DNA of 45,472 nucleotides, taken from Sphingobium sp. (lineage in GTDB: Bacteria > Pseudomonadota > Alphaproteobacteria > Sphingomonadales > Sphingomonadaceae). The stretch covers positions 1 to 45,472 of the forward strand of contig JAHFPV010000021.1 in assembly GCA_023266575.1 (NCBI GenBank), in the 5' to 3' direction. Shown here one piece after another: positions 16,865 to 24,507 of the stretch (position 1 is the stretch's first letter; the number at the start of each line of letters is the position of its first letter). A program made the translations under genes and the position numbers. The notes beneath the pieces are model-generated. The model was not told the DNA's origin. It ran no database searches and saw nothing but the letters and a program-made list of their open reading frames with translations.

Positions 16865-18628
16865 ATGCAGGACAAATTGATGCTGAAGGTATTTGATTCA
16901 GAATCGGAAATCGGTTCGGCGCTGCGTCGTTTCCGCTTCGCCATAGGACAGATCAGCATAATCAGCGCCGTGCTGAATATCCTGATGCTGGGCGGTTCGT
17001 TTTTCATGCTGCTGGTCTATGATGAGGTGTTGCCGAGTCGCAGCATCCCGACGCTTGTCGGCCTGTTGATCATCATCACTATTGTTTATTGCTTTCAGGG
17101 AATATTGGACCTGTTGCGGTCCAGGGCGATGATCCAGATCGGCGCGCTGGTCGACCGGGAAGTGACGCCGCGGGTGTTCGACGTGATCACCAAAATGGAA
17201 TTGCGGCGGCGCGAAATGCCCGAAGGGACTCAGGCCGCGCGCGATCTGGACGCGATCCGATCCTATGTTTCAGGGTCCGGTCCGCTCGCCATTCTCGATC
17301 TGCCCTGGGTTCTTCTCTACCTGGCCGTCTTGTTCATGTTCCATTGGACGCTGGGCGTCCTGGCGACGATCGGCGTCCTTGTCCTGGTCGCCATCATGCT
17401 GGCCGCCGACCGCATGACCAAATCGGCGACGATGAAGGCCACGCAGATCGGCTCCAGCCGCGGGATGCTGATCGAAATGTGCCGGCGCAACGCCGAAGTC
17501 ATCTATGCCCTTGGTATGCACAAACGGGCCAGGCAGTCGTGGGAAGATGCGTCCGCCGCCTTTGTCCGGTCCACAGATCGGCTGGCGGACGTGGGCGGGC
17601 GGATGCAGGGGTTGAGCAAGACCTTTCGTATGCTGCTCCAATCTCTGATGCTGGCCGCCGGTGCCGCGCTGGTGATCGACAATCTGGCATCGGGCGGCGT
17701 GATCATCGCCGGTTCGATTTTGAGCGCGCGTGCGCTCGCACCGGTCGAGGCGGTCATCAGCAACTGGAAGGGGATGACGGGCTGCGTCCAGGCCTGGAAG
17801 CGGCTGGACTCGATGCTCAAGCAAGTGCCGGCCCCGATGCCGACCATGGAGTTGCCGCCGCCATCCAACCGGCTATCGGTGGAAGGTCTGACGCTTGGGC
17901 CGCCCGGTGCGAAGAAGGTGACCGTCAATGATGTCACTTTCTCCCTGGCGGCGGGCGACGTGCTGGGGATTATTGGCGCGTCGGGTTCGGGAAAGTCCAG
18001 CCTTTTGCGCGGCCTCGTGGGCATCTGGGAGCCTTTGCGCGGCGCGGTCCGGCTGGATGGCGCTTCGATCGACCAGTGGGACCCGGACATATTGGGCGCG
18101 CATATCGGCTTCATGCCGCAGATGACCGATCTGTTCGACGGCACCATCGCGCAGAATATCGGGCGGTTCGACCCGGAAGCCCGTTCAGAGGATATCATCG
18201 CCGCCGCCAAGTCGGCCGATGTTCACGACCTGATCATCAAGCTACCCAAGGGCTATAATCATCCCCTTGGCACCAATGGCGGCAATTTGTCGGCTGGTCA
18301 GCGTCAGCGCGTGGCGTTGGCGCGGGCGCTTTACGGTGATCCCTTCCTGATCGCGCTCGATGAACCCAATTCCAATCTCGACGCCAATGGCGAAGATGCG
18401 CTGGGCGCAGCGATCCAGGCGGCGCGCGCGCGCAATGCGATTGCGATTATCGTTGCGCATCGATCCAATATATTGGCCCATGTCACGCATCTTCTGGTCA
18501 TGTCGAACGGGCAGATGCAGTTGTTCGGCGCGCGTGATAAGGTGATGGAAAAGATGAAGCTGCCCGCGCCCGCCCCGCCCCGCGTGGACGACAAGCCCGC
18601 AGTGATTTCGTCGGCTGGTGCCGCGTAG
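16865..18628 (+). CDS. Type I secretion ABC transporter ATPase/permease (PrtD/HasD-like)
   Basis: About 587 aa. An N-terminal membrane domain (about 20-320) with roughly six helices is followed by a nucleotide-binding domain (about 340-560). Visible motifs are Walker A GASGSGKSSLL, the signature LSAGQRQRVALARAL and Walker B FLIALDEPNSNLD, with a switch His in AHRSN. There is no C39 peptidase or CLD domain at the N-terminus. This is the class that exports RTX proteins, proteases and haemophores with uncleaved C-terminal signals. It is followed 21 bp later by its HlyD adaptor; the TolC channel is not in the window. A TTG three bases upstream is possible, but the ATG at 16865 is preferred, with GGACAGGG upstream. 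Related exporter pairs (atrB/atrD) are known beside sphingan exopolysaccharide genes. Confidence 0.92.
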   Translation: MQDKLMLKVFDSESEIGSALRRFRFAIGQISIISAVLNILMLGGSFFMLLVYDEVLPSRSIPTLVGLLIIITIVYCFQGILDLLRSRAMIQIGALVDREVTPRVFDVITKMELRRREMPEGTQAARDLDAIRSYVSGSGPLAILDLPWVLLYLAVLFMFHWTLGVLATIGVLVLVAIMLAADRMTKSATMKATQIGSSRGMLIEMCRRNAEVIYALGMHKRARQSWEDASAAFVRSTDRLADVGGRMQGLSKTFRMLLQSLMLAAGAALVIDNLASGGVIIAGSILSARALAPVEAVISNWKGMTGCVQAWKRLDSMLKQVPAPMPTMELPPPSNRLSVEGLTLGPPGAKKVTVNDVTFSLAAGDVLGIIGASGSGKSSLLRGLVGIWEPLRGAVRLDGASIDQWDPDILGAHIGFMPQMTDLFDGTIAQNIGRFDPEARSEDIIAAAKSADVHDLIIKLPKGYNHPLGTNGGNLSAGQRQRVALARALYGDPFLIALDEPNSNLDANGEDALGAAIQAARARNAIAIIVAHRSNILAHVTHLLVMSNGQMQLFGARDKVMEKMKLPAPAPPRVDDKPAVISSAGAA

Positions 18629-18649
18629 CAGATCGACAGGGATTTCGGC

Positions 18650-19987
18650 ATGTATTATCTGATCACCGACCAGCGCCCCGATCGTCCCGTGGAAAGGACG
18701 CCAGCCGTCACGTTGATGCGCAGCCTGCGCCATGCGATGCTGCTGGTGGGCATACTCGTCATCGTGCTGGGCGGCCTGGCGGCTTTTCTGCCGATGGCCA
18801 GCGCCGTTATCGGATCGGGGGAAGTGACGGTCGAAAGCCGCATCCGGCAGATTGGCCATCCCACCGGCGGCGTGATCAAGGATCTGCCCGTGCGCGAGGG
18901 CCAGCATGTCAAGAAGGGGCAGTTGCTGATGGCGCTCGACAATCGGGTGAGTTCAGCATCAGCGGCGATGACCGGCGCGAATATCGATCAGCTCGAAGCG
19001 CGTGAAGCGCGGTTGATTGCGGAGCGGGACGGACTGTCGGCCATCATGTTCCCGGTATCGCTGCGTTCGCGGGCCAAGGACCCTGCGGTCGCGGAAATCA
19101 TGCGCGTCGAACAGCGCGCCTTTGCGTTCCGCCGGGCTTCGCGCGGGGGCCAGGAACAGCAGGTCCAGGAGCGGGTTCGCCAGACACAGACGCAGATCGC
19201 CGGTTTTGAGGATCAGGTCATTTCGCTGGAAAAGCAGGCGGAGCTGATGGACGACCAGTTGGCGGCCACCCGGATGCTGTGGGAAAAACGCTATACGACG
19301 CTCGACAAGCTGAGGTCGCTGGAACGGGCTGCCATCGCGGCACACAGCGCCGTGGCCGATGCGCGGGTCCAGGCGGCGCAGGCGCGGGCGCGCCTGTCGG
19401 AAATCAGCCAGCAGGGCATATCGATCACGTCGGACCTGAGCGGTCAGGCAGGAACCGATCTGGCTACTGTCCAGGCGCAACTGATCGAACTGCGCCGCAA
19501 CAATATCACCGCGATGACGGACGATGAACGCAATGCCATCCGAGCGCCGTCCGACGGGGTGGTGGACAAGATCAAATTCACCACCATCGGCGGGATCGTG
19601 CCTGCGGGCGAAACGCTGATCGAGCTGATCCCGGACGGCGATGATATGGAGGTGACCGCGCGCATCAGCATTGCCGATATCGACCAGGTCAGCCCAGGAC
19701 AGCTGGCCATGTTGCGCTTTTCCGCGTTCAACATGCGCACGACGCCCGAAATTGCGGGAACCGTCGCCTATGTTTCGGGTGACCGCCGCACCGATGAGCG
19801 CAACGGGATGCCCTATTATGTCGCGCGTGTTCAGGTGACGAGGGACGAGCTGAAAAAGCTGGACGGTTTGAAGCTGAAACCGGGGATGCCCGTGGAAACC
19901 TTCATCAAGACGGGCGAACGATCGATGCTGAGCTATTTGGTCAAGCCGTTGAGAGACCAGCTTTATCGCGCCTTCCGGCATAGCTAG
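18650..19987 (+). CDS. Type I secretion membrane fusion protein (HlyD family)
   Basis: This 445-aa protein has a short cytoplasmic start, one transmembrane helix at about residues 25-50 (MLLVGILVIVLGGLAAFLPM), then a lipoyl-like half-motif (IRQIGHPTGGVIKDLPVREG) and a long coiled-coil region (about 100-270, rich in Gln/Glu/Arg/Ala). The second lipoyl half (IRAPSDGVVDKIKFTTIGG) and a beta-barrel follow, with the HlyD C-terminal signature around PGQLAMLRFSAF. It bridges the ABC ATPase and an outer-membrane TolC channel during one-step secretion. The gene starts 21 bp after the ATPase gene with AGGG upstream of the ATG, so the two are co-expressed. Confidence 0.92.
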   Translation: MYYLITDQRPDRPVERTPAVTLMRSLRHAMLLVGILVIVLGGLAAFLPMASAVIGSGEVTVESRIRQIGHPTGGVIKDLPVREGQHVKKGQLLMALDNRVSSASAAMTGANIDQLEAREARLIAERDGLSAIMFPVSLRSRAKDPAVAEIMRVEQRAFAFRRASRGGQEQQVQERVRQTQTQIAGFEDQVISLEKQAELMDDQLAATRMLWEKRYTTLDKLRSLERAAIAAHSAVADARVQAAQARARLSEISQQGISITSDLSGQAGTDLATVQAQLIELRRNNITAMTDDERNAIRAPSDGVVDKIKFTTIGGIVPAGETLIELIPDGDDMEVTARISIADIDQVSPGQLAMLRFSAFNMRTTPEIAGTVAYVSGDRRTDERNGMPYYVARVQVTRDELKKLDGLKLKPGMPVETFIKTGERSMLSYLVKPLRDQLYRAFRHS

Positions 19988-20121
19988 AGCATTTTGGGAA
20001 CGGGTGGGATGAACTGCCGGAGCGCGCGACCGGCAGCCGAACAAGCACAGCGGGGCGAGAAGGCCCATGCTGCTTTAAGCGGGCTGGATACACGCAGGCC
20101 ACCATGTGGTGGCGTCGTCGT

Positions 20122-21423
20122 TTATAGCGTGATGACGACGCCCATGCTGAACCAGACGCCATCGAAGCTGTCGACCGGCGAGTTGGTGTCGCGGCCATTA
20201 TAGGAAAGCCGCGACGTGACGGACCATTGGCGGTTCAGGCGATAGCGCGCAAGCAGGTTGCCGCCATATTCCGTCGCATTGCCGGTGGTCACGCCAACGG
20301 GATTATAACGGACCGCGTTGGCGCTGGCCGTAAACAGCAAGGCGGGCGTGGGCATATAGTCGACAGCCACCGTGCCGCGCGTGAACTGGTCGCCCGCGAC
20401 GAGCGGAGAAGCGGTTTCCTGTATGTCGCGCAGGCCATTGACCCGGACTGTCAGATATTCGGTCGGATTCCACAGCAGGTTGATATTATAGGAAAGGCTG
20501 CTGACATCACGGAGCTGCGGAACTTGCTTGCGATAATTGCGCGTGAGATAGCCGATCGTCGCAACGCCATATAAACGCTGGCTTATGTCAAAGCCAAGGC
20601 CGACTTCACCCTTGACGCGATAGGAATTGCGGTCCGGCGCCAAGCCCGATGGAAAGCCGGTGTCGCCCGGTCCAACGTCATAATAGAAGCGGTCATAATC
20701 GACCTGCCCGACGAGGTTGATCCCCTCGCGCAGGCGATAGCCGAGCTGGGCATTGCCGCCCAGTTGCGTATAGTCGCGAAAATCTTGGTCGATGACGGTG
20801 CCGGTACGGCTCCTGGCATCGGCGAAATCGACGCGCCTTCCGTGGACGCCAAAGCGATAGCTGAACCGACCTGCGGAAAATGCATAGGCCAGTTCGCCGT
20901 CGAAGCGTCCATGATGGACGGGCGATCGCGACAGGGTGACATTGTTGCGCCCCGTGCGCTGATCCACTTCACGCTGGGCGGATGCTTCGAACAGGATGTT
21001 GTTACTGTCGACCGCGCCCCAACGGTTGCGTGTCAGGACGCCGAATTCCGAAAAATTCTCATCCTTTGAATCGAAATGAAACCGATTGGCGTTGAACAGC
21101 TGGACCACATGGTTCGATTGCTGGCTGTTGCGGGCAATCGTGACACGGGGCGCCACGGTCACATAGGCGTCGCCCCTGCGGTCTGCGTCCGATGCCACGA
21201 CATTGTCGGTCCCGGTCAGGTCGTAGGTCAGGGCCGGATAAATAAATACGCTGCCGATTCGGCCGCCAATAGGCTTGAATTCGTCAGGGACACGCGCCGC
21301 GACACCGACATCGTCGGGAATTTGTTGCGCATGACCCGTTACGGGGATGGACGTGACCGCGGCTGTCGCCACGATCCAGAAGTAATGTTTCAATTGAAAC
21401 CCCCAAGCGGCCTGACGTATCAT
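20122..21423 (-). CDS. Outer-membrane beta-barrel protein (exopolysaccharide-associated type)
   Basis: About 433 aa with a signal peptide (KHYFWIVATAAVTSIPVTGHAQQ, cleaved after AQ or nearby), then alternating amphipathic strands rich in Tyr/Arg/Asp to the C-terminus, which ends with an aromatic/hydrophobic strand (DGVWFSMGVVITL). It resembles the BBP2-type outer-membrane beta-barrels found in sphingomonad and Xanthomonas exopolysaccharide clusters (for example GelF-like proteins). It is not TolC-like, having no coiled-coil hairpins, so it is unlikely to be the type I exit duct. A glycan-export or anchoring role fits the context. A GTG two codons upstream is possible, but AGAGG spacing favours the ATG at 21423. 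It is divergent from the beta-helix gene at 21574. Confidence 0.75.
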   Translation of the reverse strand: MIRQAAWGFQLKHYFWIVATAAVTSIPVTGHAQQIPDDVGVAARVPDEFKPIGGRIGSVFIYPALTYDLTGTDNVVASDADRRGDAYVTVAPRVTIARNSQQSNHVVQLFNANRFHFDSKDENFSEFGVLTRNRWGAVDSNNILFEASAQREVDQRTGRNNVTLSRSPVHHGRFDGELAYAFSAGRFSYRFGVHGRRVDFADARSRTGTVIDQDFRDYTQLGGNAQLGYRLREGINLVGQVDYDRFYYDVGPGDTGFPSGLAPDRNSYRVKGEVGLGFDISQRLYGVATIGYLTRNYRKQVPQLRDVSSLSYNINLLWNPTEYLTVRVNGLRDIQETASPLVAGDQFTRGTVAVDYMPTPALLFTASANAVRYNPVGVTTGNATEYGGNLLARYRLNRQWSVTSRLSYNGRDTNSPVDSFDGVWFSMGVVITL

Positions 21424-21573
21424 GGTCACCGGCCTCTATACACCAGAGTCGATGCCTGTAAATCTCCGGTTAACCATCAAAATGCAGGGCGCGTGCATCA
21501 TCGCCCTTTCTGTGCAAAATGCGGCTGGCCCTGGCAGGCACTGCGCGCTGTTTGGCAATCGAAGAGGGAAGCG

Positions 21574-22809
21574 ATGAACCATTTTGCGATTGCAGGGATC
21601 GTCCTGACCGCTGTCACCGGCCTTTACGTCGCATCGGCCAACGATCCCAACGTCGTGGGCGAGCGCGCGCTTGCCACGCAGCAGGATATCGCGGATTTGC
21701 GCATGGATACGGACGTCCAGCCGGCATTGCCGCCTGCCGGGCTGGATGCCGCAGTGTTCGGAAAGGCAAAGCCGCTGCGCGTTGTCTGGGTATCGGCTGA
21801 CGCGCCGGCAGAGGCGGGTGACGGCAGCCGCGACCATCCCTTTGCCCGGATCGGCGATGCGGTTATGATCGCCCGGCCCGGCACCGCCATCATGGTGAAG
21901 GCGGGCACCTATCATGAAAATGTCCTTTTCCCCAAGAAGGTGAACGGCACGCCCGATGCGCCGATCTGGCTGGTGTCGGCTGATGGCCCGCAGGCGGCCC
22001 GCATCGTGGCACCGCGCGAAGGCAAATGGGCGGCGATCGGGGGCGGGGGGACCGAAAATGTCCTGGTGCAGGGCTTTCATGTGACCGGGGGCCATAATGG
22101 CATCCAGTTCAGCCAGAATGGCTATGATTACCACGACACCGTCAACAATATCGCGGTCTATGGCAATGTCATCGACAACCCGATGGAAGATGGCGTGAAG
22201 ATCAATGGCGGCAGCAATGTCATCGTCGCCGACAACGTCATCACCAATTGCTATGACGAAGGCATCGACCTGTTGGGCATCACCAATGGCCGGATTTCCC
22301 ACAACAGCGTGTCGAAGGTGGAATCGCGGACCGGGGCGATATCGGTAAAGGGCGGCAGCGATCAGATCCTGATCGACGGGAATATGATCAGTGACATCAT
22401 GTCCGATGGCGTATTGGTGGGTGGCTGGACCAGCCCGCGCATGGCGTCGCGCCCCGGCTATGAAGGGTTCGAGGCGCGCAACGTCCGCGTGACCGGCAAT
22501 GTCGTCGAGCGCGTGGGCAAGCGCGCGGTCAACATCATGGCGGCCCAGCGCGCCGAAATCAGCGGCAATTATCTGGATGTGTCGCAGGGCTATGGCGCGG
22601 TGATAGAACTTGGCCGCAATCATCCCCGTGCGGCGACGGCCCTTTATTCGTCGGATGTCGCGATTTCCGACAATCAGTTCAGCCGGAATGCGGGCAAGAT
22701 GCGCTCCATGCAGGGGACGGGGGCGATCCGCTTCCTGAACAACCGGGGCGGCGGGCGACCCGCTATGTCCGCCGGGCCGCGTCGTCAGGCACTGCCCTTT
22801 CCCGGCTGA
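21574..22809 (+). CDS. Periplasmic or secreted beta-helix protein, paralogue of the RTX-linked ones
   Basis: This 411-aa protein begins with a Sec-type signal (MNHFAIAGIVLTAVTGLYVASA), followed by a right-handed parallel beta-helix at about 65-400. Several segments nearly match the 807-aa RTX protein: GTAIMVKAGTYHENV, DAPIWLVSADGPQAA, IGGGGTEN, GIQFSQNG and EDGVKINGGSN. It has no RTX repeats, so the same fold is apparently sent to the periplasm by Sec here and outside by type I secretion in its paralogues. Such folds occur in polysaccharide lyases, epimerases and NosD-like proteins. The conserved acidic positions (EDGVK, DEGID) could be a catalytic or metal site, but this is inference. The frame is open to 21076; the start at 21574 is chosen from the signal peptide and AGAGGGA ribosome-binding site. 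Confidence 0.85.
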   Translation: MNHFAIAGIVLTAVTGLYVASANDPNVVGERALATQQDIADLRMDTDVQPALPPAGLDAAVFGKAKPLRVVWVSADAPAEAGDGSRDHPFARIGDAVMIARPGTAIMVKAGTYHENVLFPKKVNGTPDAPIWLVSADGPQAARIVAPREGKWAAIGGGGTENVLVQGFHVTGGHNGIQFSQNGYDYHDTVNNIAVYGNVIDNPMEDGVKINGGSNVIVADNVITNCYDEGIDLLGITNGRISHNSVSKVESRTGAISVKGGSDQILIDGNMISDIMSDGVLVGGWTSPRMASRPGYEGFEARNVRVTGNVVERVGKRAVNIMAAQRAEISGNYLDVSQGYGAVIELGRNHPRAATALYSSDVAISDNQFSRNAGKMRSMQGTGAIRFLNNRGGGRPAMSAGPRRQALPFPG

Positions 22810-23166
22810 CCGCGAGTGCGAAGCGCGCCGTCTCTGGGCATCTGTCGTCTGCCCTGCGTCGGACGGGCCGTTAACTCTGCCTGATGGACCATATCGCCGT
22901 ATTTCTGATGCTCTTTCCTGCCCTGATCGCATTTTTTCGATCCGTTCTGGCATGATGCAGGTCCAGCATGGCTGTGCGCTAGATAATCACCTTTTTTCAG
23001 CAGAATAGCTGTGCGCATCGCTGCATCGGCATAGCAGATGCGCGGCGCTGCGCGGCGATATGCCACCTATCTGCATGGAAACTTTATGCAGAAAAACCGT
23101 TGCATATCTGGACGTGAAAAAAACCTATGCTAAGGATAAAAGAAAACCATAATTTGGAGAGGTCGT
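22810..23166. other. Hairpin-rich gap before a small peptide gene
   Basis: No protein gene is visible. A long imperfect hairpin pairs 23013-23024 with 23034-23043 (GCGCATCGCTGC against GCAGATGCGC, two bases bulged), and a second inverted repeat TCTGCAT/ATGCAGA lies at 23070-23092. Either may end the beta-helix transcript or belong to a small RNA; no T-run follows directly. A stress-type promoter candidate for the peptide gene sits at 23077-23101. Confidence 0.45.
23077..23101 (+). promoter_or_regulatory. EcfG-type stress promoter candidate
   Basis: GGAAAC followed after about 16 bases by CGTT resembles the alphaproteobacterial general stress response promoter (GGAAC, 16-17 bp, GTT) with one mismatch. 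It would start transcription some 55-60 bases before the 36-aa peptide gene. No good sigma-70 promoter was seen in the same stretch. Confidence 0.35.
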
Positions 23167-23277
23167 ATGTTGAATTCTATGCCACGCAGATATGCGTCCC
23201 GTTTTTTGATCACTGCGAGTGTTTCGGCCGCGCTTTGGATCGGAATTGGCACCATTATATTGACTGGCTTGCAGTAA
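23167..23277 (+). CDS. 36-aa single-pass membrane peptide
   Basis: A very short gene with an excellent ribosome-binding site (TTGGAGAGG, 4-5 bases before the ATG). It encodes a basic start (MLNSMPRRYASRF) followed by one hydrophobic helix (about residues 13-35, LITASVSAALWIGIGTIILT) and stops at TAA. The charge pattern predicts N-in, C-out insertion in the inner membrane. I do not recognise a family. Small membrane peptides of this kind are often stress-induced, which fits the EcfG-like promoter just upstream. An overlapping 66-codon frame at 23127-23327 lacks a ribosome-binding site and is considered spurious. Confidence 0.6.
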   Translation: MLNSMPRRYASRFLITASVSAALWIGIGTIILTGLQ

Positions 23278-23589
23278 AACTGCCAAAAATCAAATATTTG
23301 GGCTTCTTCTCACGGACAAGTCGATGAGATTTGCGTTCTTGCGCGATCTGCCGGGGTGTTGGTCTACGCCTATACCGGTCGGATGCTTGCATAATACTGC
23401 AAGTGCGAACAGGATCGCGCGGAGATTTTAACGCCGTCCATACTCGGCGGCATTGCAATAATATTGCAAGCCCGCGACGCAATTTGTTGCAAAACTGCTT
23501 CTCACGCGCACAATCGGGCAATTTCACTTTTACGATGTCGCTAGGTGGCAGCGTCGCGCTAAGGGGCGAACAACCCGCCCCCACCATCA
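23278..23589. other. Gap with two related inverted repeats
   Basis: No gene is supported. The stretch holds two look-alike dyads: CTTGCA-N6-TGCAAG at 23386-23403 and TTGCAATA-A-TATTGCAA at 23453-23469 (perfect about its central base). A short GGGGCG/CGCCCC stem near 23563-23581 lies just past the pgeF stop codon. The open frame at 23331-23666 is antisense to pgeF at its end and is not believed. Confidence 0.5.
23453..23469. promoter_or_regulatory. 17-bp palindromic operator-like site
   Basis: TTGCAATA and TATTGCAA flank a single central base, a perfect dyad. A second copy with the same TTGCA...TGCAA outer arms occurs 67 bp to the left (23386-23403). TTGCA/TGCAA dyads with AT-rich centres resemble alphaproteobacterial Fur/Mur-family boxes, but no promoter is evident beside them, so the assignment is weak. 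Confidence 0.35.
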
Positions 23590-24354
23590 TCACGCGCCCA
23601 GGCCAATCATCGAAATCTGCCGCCCATAATCCGCCTCGCCGCGATGGCAGGACCGGCGATAGCTGAAAAAGCGATCCGGCTGGCTATAGGTATCCTCCTC
23701 CAGCAAATCGATCCGCCCGACCCCCGCCGCCGCCAGGCGTGACGCGACATAGGCGGCAATGTCGAACTGCACATGGCCCAGACGGCCCGCGGTGAAGAAG
23801 CGCGCATTGTCCGCATCGTCCCGCTCGAACCGCTCGGCAAAATCCAGCGTCACTTCATAGGAGGCCCGCCCGATACAGGGACCGATCGCACAAGCCATGC
23901 GGTCGCGCCGCGCACCCAGCGCTTCCATTGCCACAATCGTGCGATCGGTCACCCCGCCAATCGCACCCTTCCACCCCGCGTGCGCTGCACCGACGACACC
24001 CGCCGCCGTGTCAGAAAACAGCACCGGCACGCAGTCGGCGGTCAATATGCCCAGCAACAGCCCCGGCCGATCCGTCACCATCGCATCGGCGGCAGGGCGC
24101 TCGGCATCCGCTATTGCGCTGCCGACCGTCACGACGTCGGGCGAATGGACCTGATGCACCGTCACCAGCTGCGCGCCGGGCATCACTGCGTCGCGCGCCA
24201 ATTCCCGGTTGCGCAGCACCGCCGTGCGATCATCCTGCGACCCCAAACCCACATTCAGACCGGCATATATGCCCACCGACACCCCGCCGCGCCGCCCGGC
24301 AAAACCATGGGGCACATCGTGCAGGCCGGGTGCTGTCAGCAGGTCGATCATCAT
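23590..24354 (-). CDS. pgeF: Peptidoglycan editing factor PgeF (multicopper polyphenol oxidase/laccase family)
   Basis: This 254-aa protein matches the YfiH/PgeF family. Metal-site motifs are visible in order: VTVHQVHSPDV (His), LTADCVPVLF (Cys), GAAHAGWKGAIGGV (His), IGPCIG and the end SYRRSCHRGEADYGRQ. PgeF members remove wrongly incorporated L-Ser-containing muropeptide precursors from the cytoplasmic pool; older annotations call them laccases or purine nucleosidase-like proteins. Length and motifs are normal. AGGAG lies immediately upstream, so the second Met (24351) may be the real start. It is divergent from the amino acid permease. Confidence 0.9.
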   Translation of the reverse strand: MMIDLLTAPGLHDVPHGFAGRRGGVSVGIYAGLNVGLGSQDDRTAVLRNRELARDAVMPGAQLVTVHQVHSPDVVTVGSAIADAERPAADAMVTDRPGLLLGILTADCVPVLFSDTAAGVVGAAHAGWKGAIGGVTDRTIVAMEALGARRDRMACAIGPCIGRASYEVTLDFAERFERDDADNARFFTAGRLGHVQFDIAAYVASRLAAAGVGRIDLLEEDTYSQPDRFFSYRRSCHRGEADYGRQISMIGLGA

Positions 24355-24507
24355 GGCTCCTTATGCCTTTACCGTTGGATGGTCATGTCGCGGTGACGCA
24401 ACATACTTGCGCGCGCGCGATTAGGCGATAGTCTCCGCTCCCATAGCAAAAGGGGGCGGGTGATCCGGCCGCTGGGGCAAGACATCGCAAGATAAAGGGT
24501 TCCATCC

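Noticed and set aside
20122-21423. Calling the outer-membrane barrel the TolC partner of the type I exporter
   Set aside because: It lacks the long helical hairpins and internal duplication of TolC proteins; its features fit a plain beta-barrel.
23127-23327. 66-codon forward frame overlapping the small peptide gene
   Set aside because: It has no ribosome-binding site, and the other frame has a strong one plus a clean transmembrane helix. Only one of the two can reasonably be coding.
23331-23666. 111-codon forward frame in the pgeF 3' region
   Set aside because: It runs antisense into pgeF, has no family resemblance and contains the dyad repeats.
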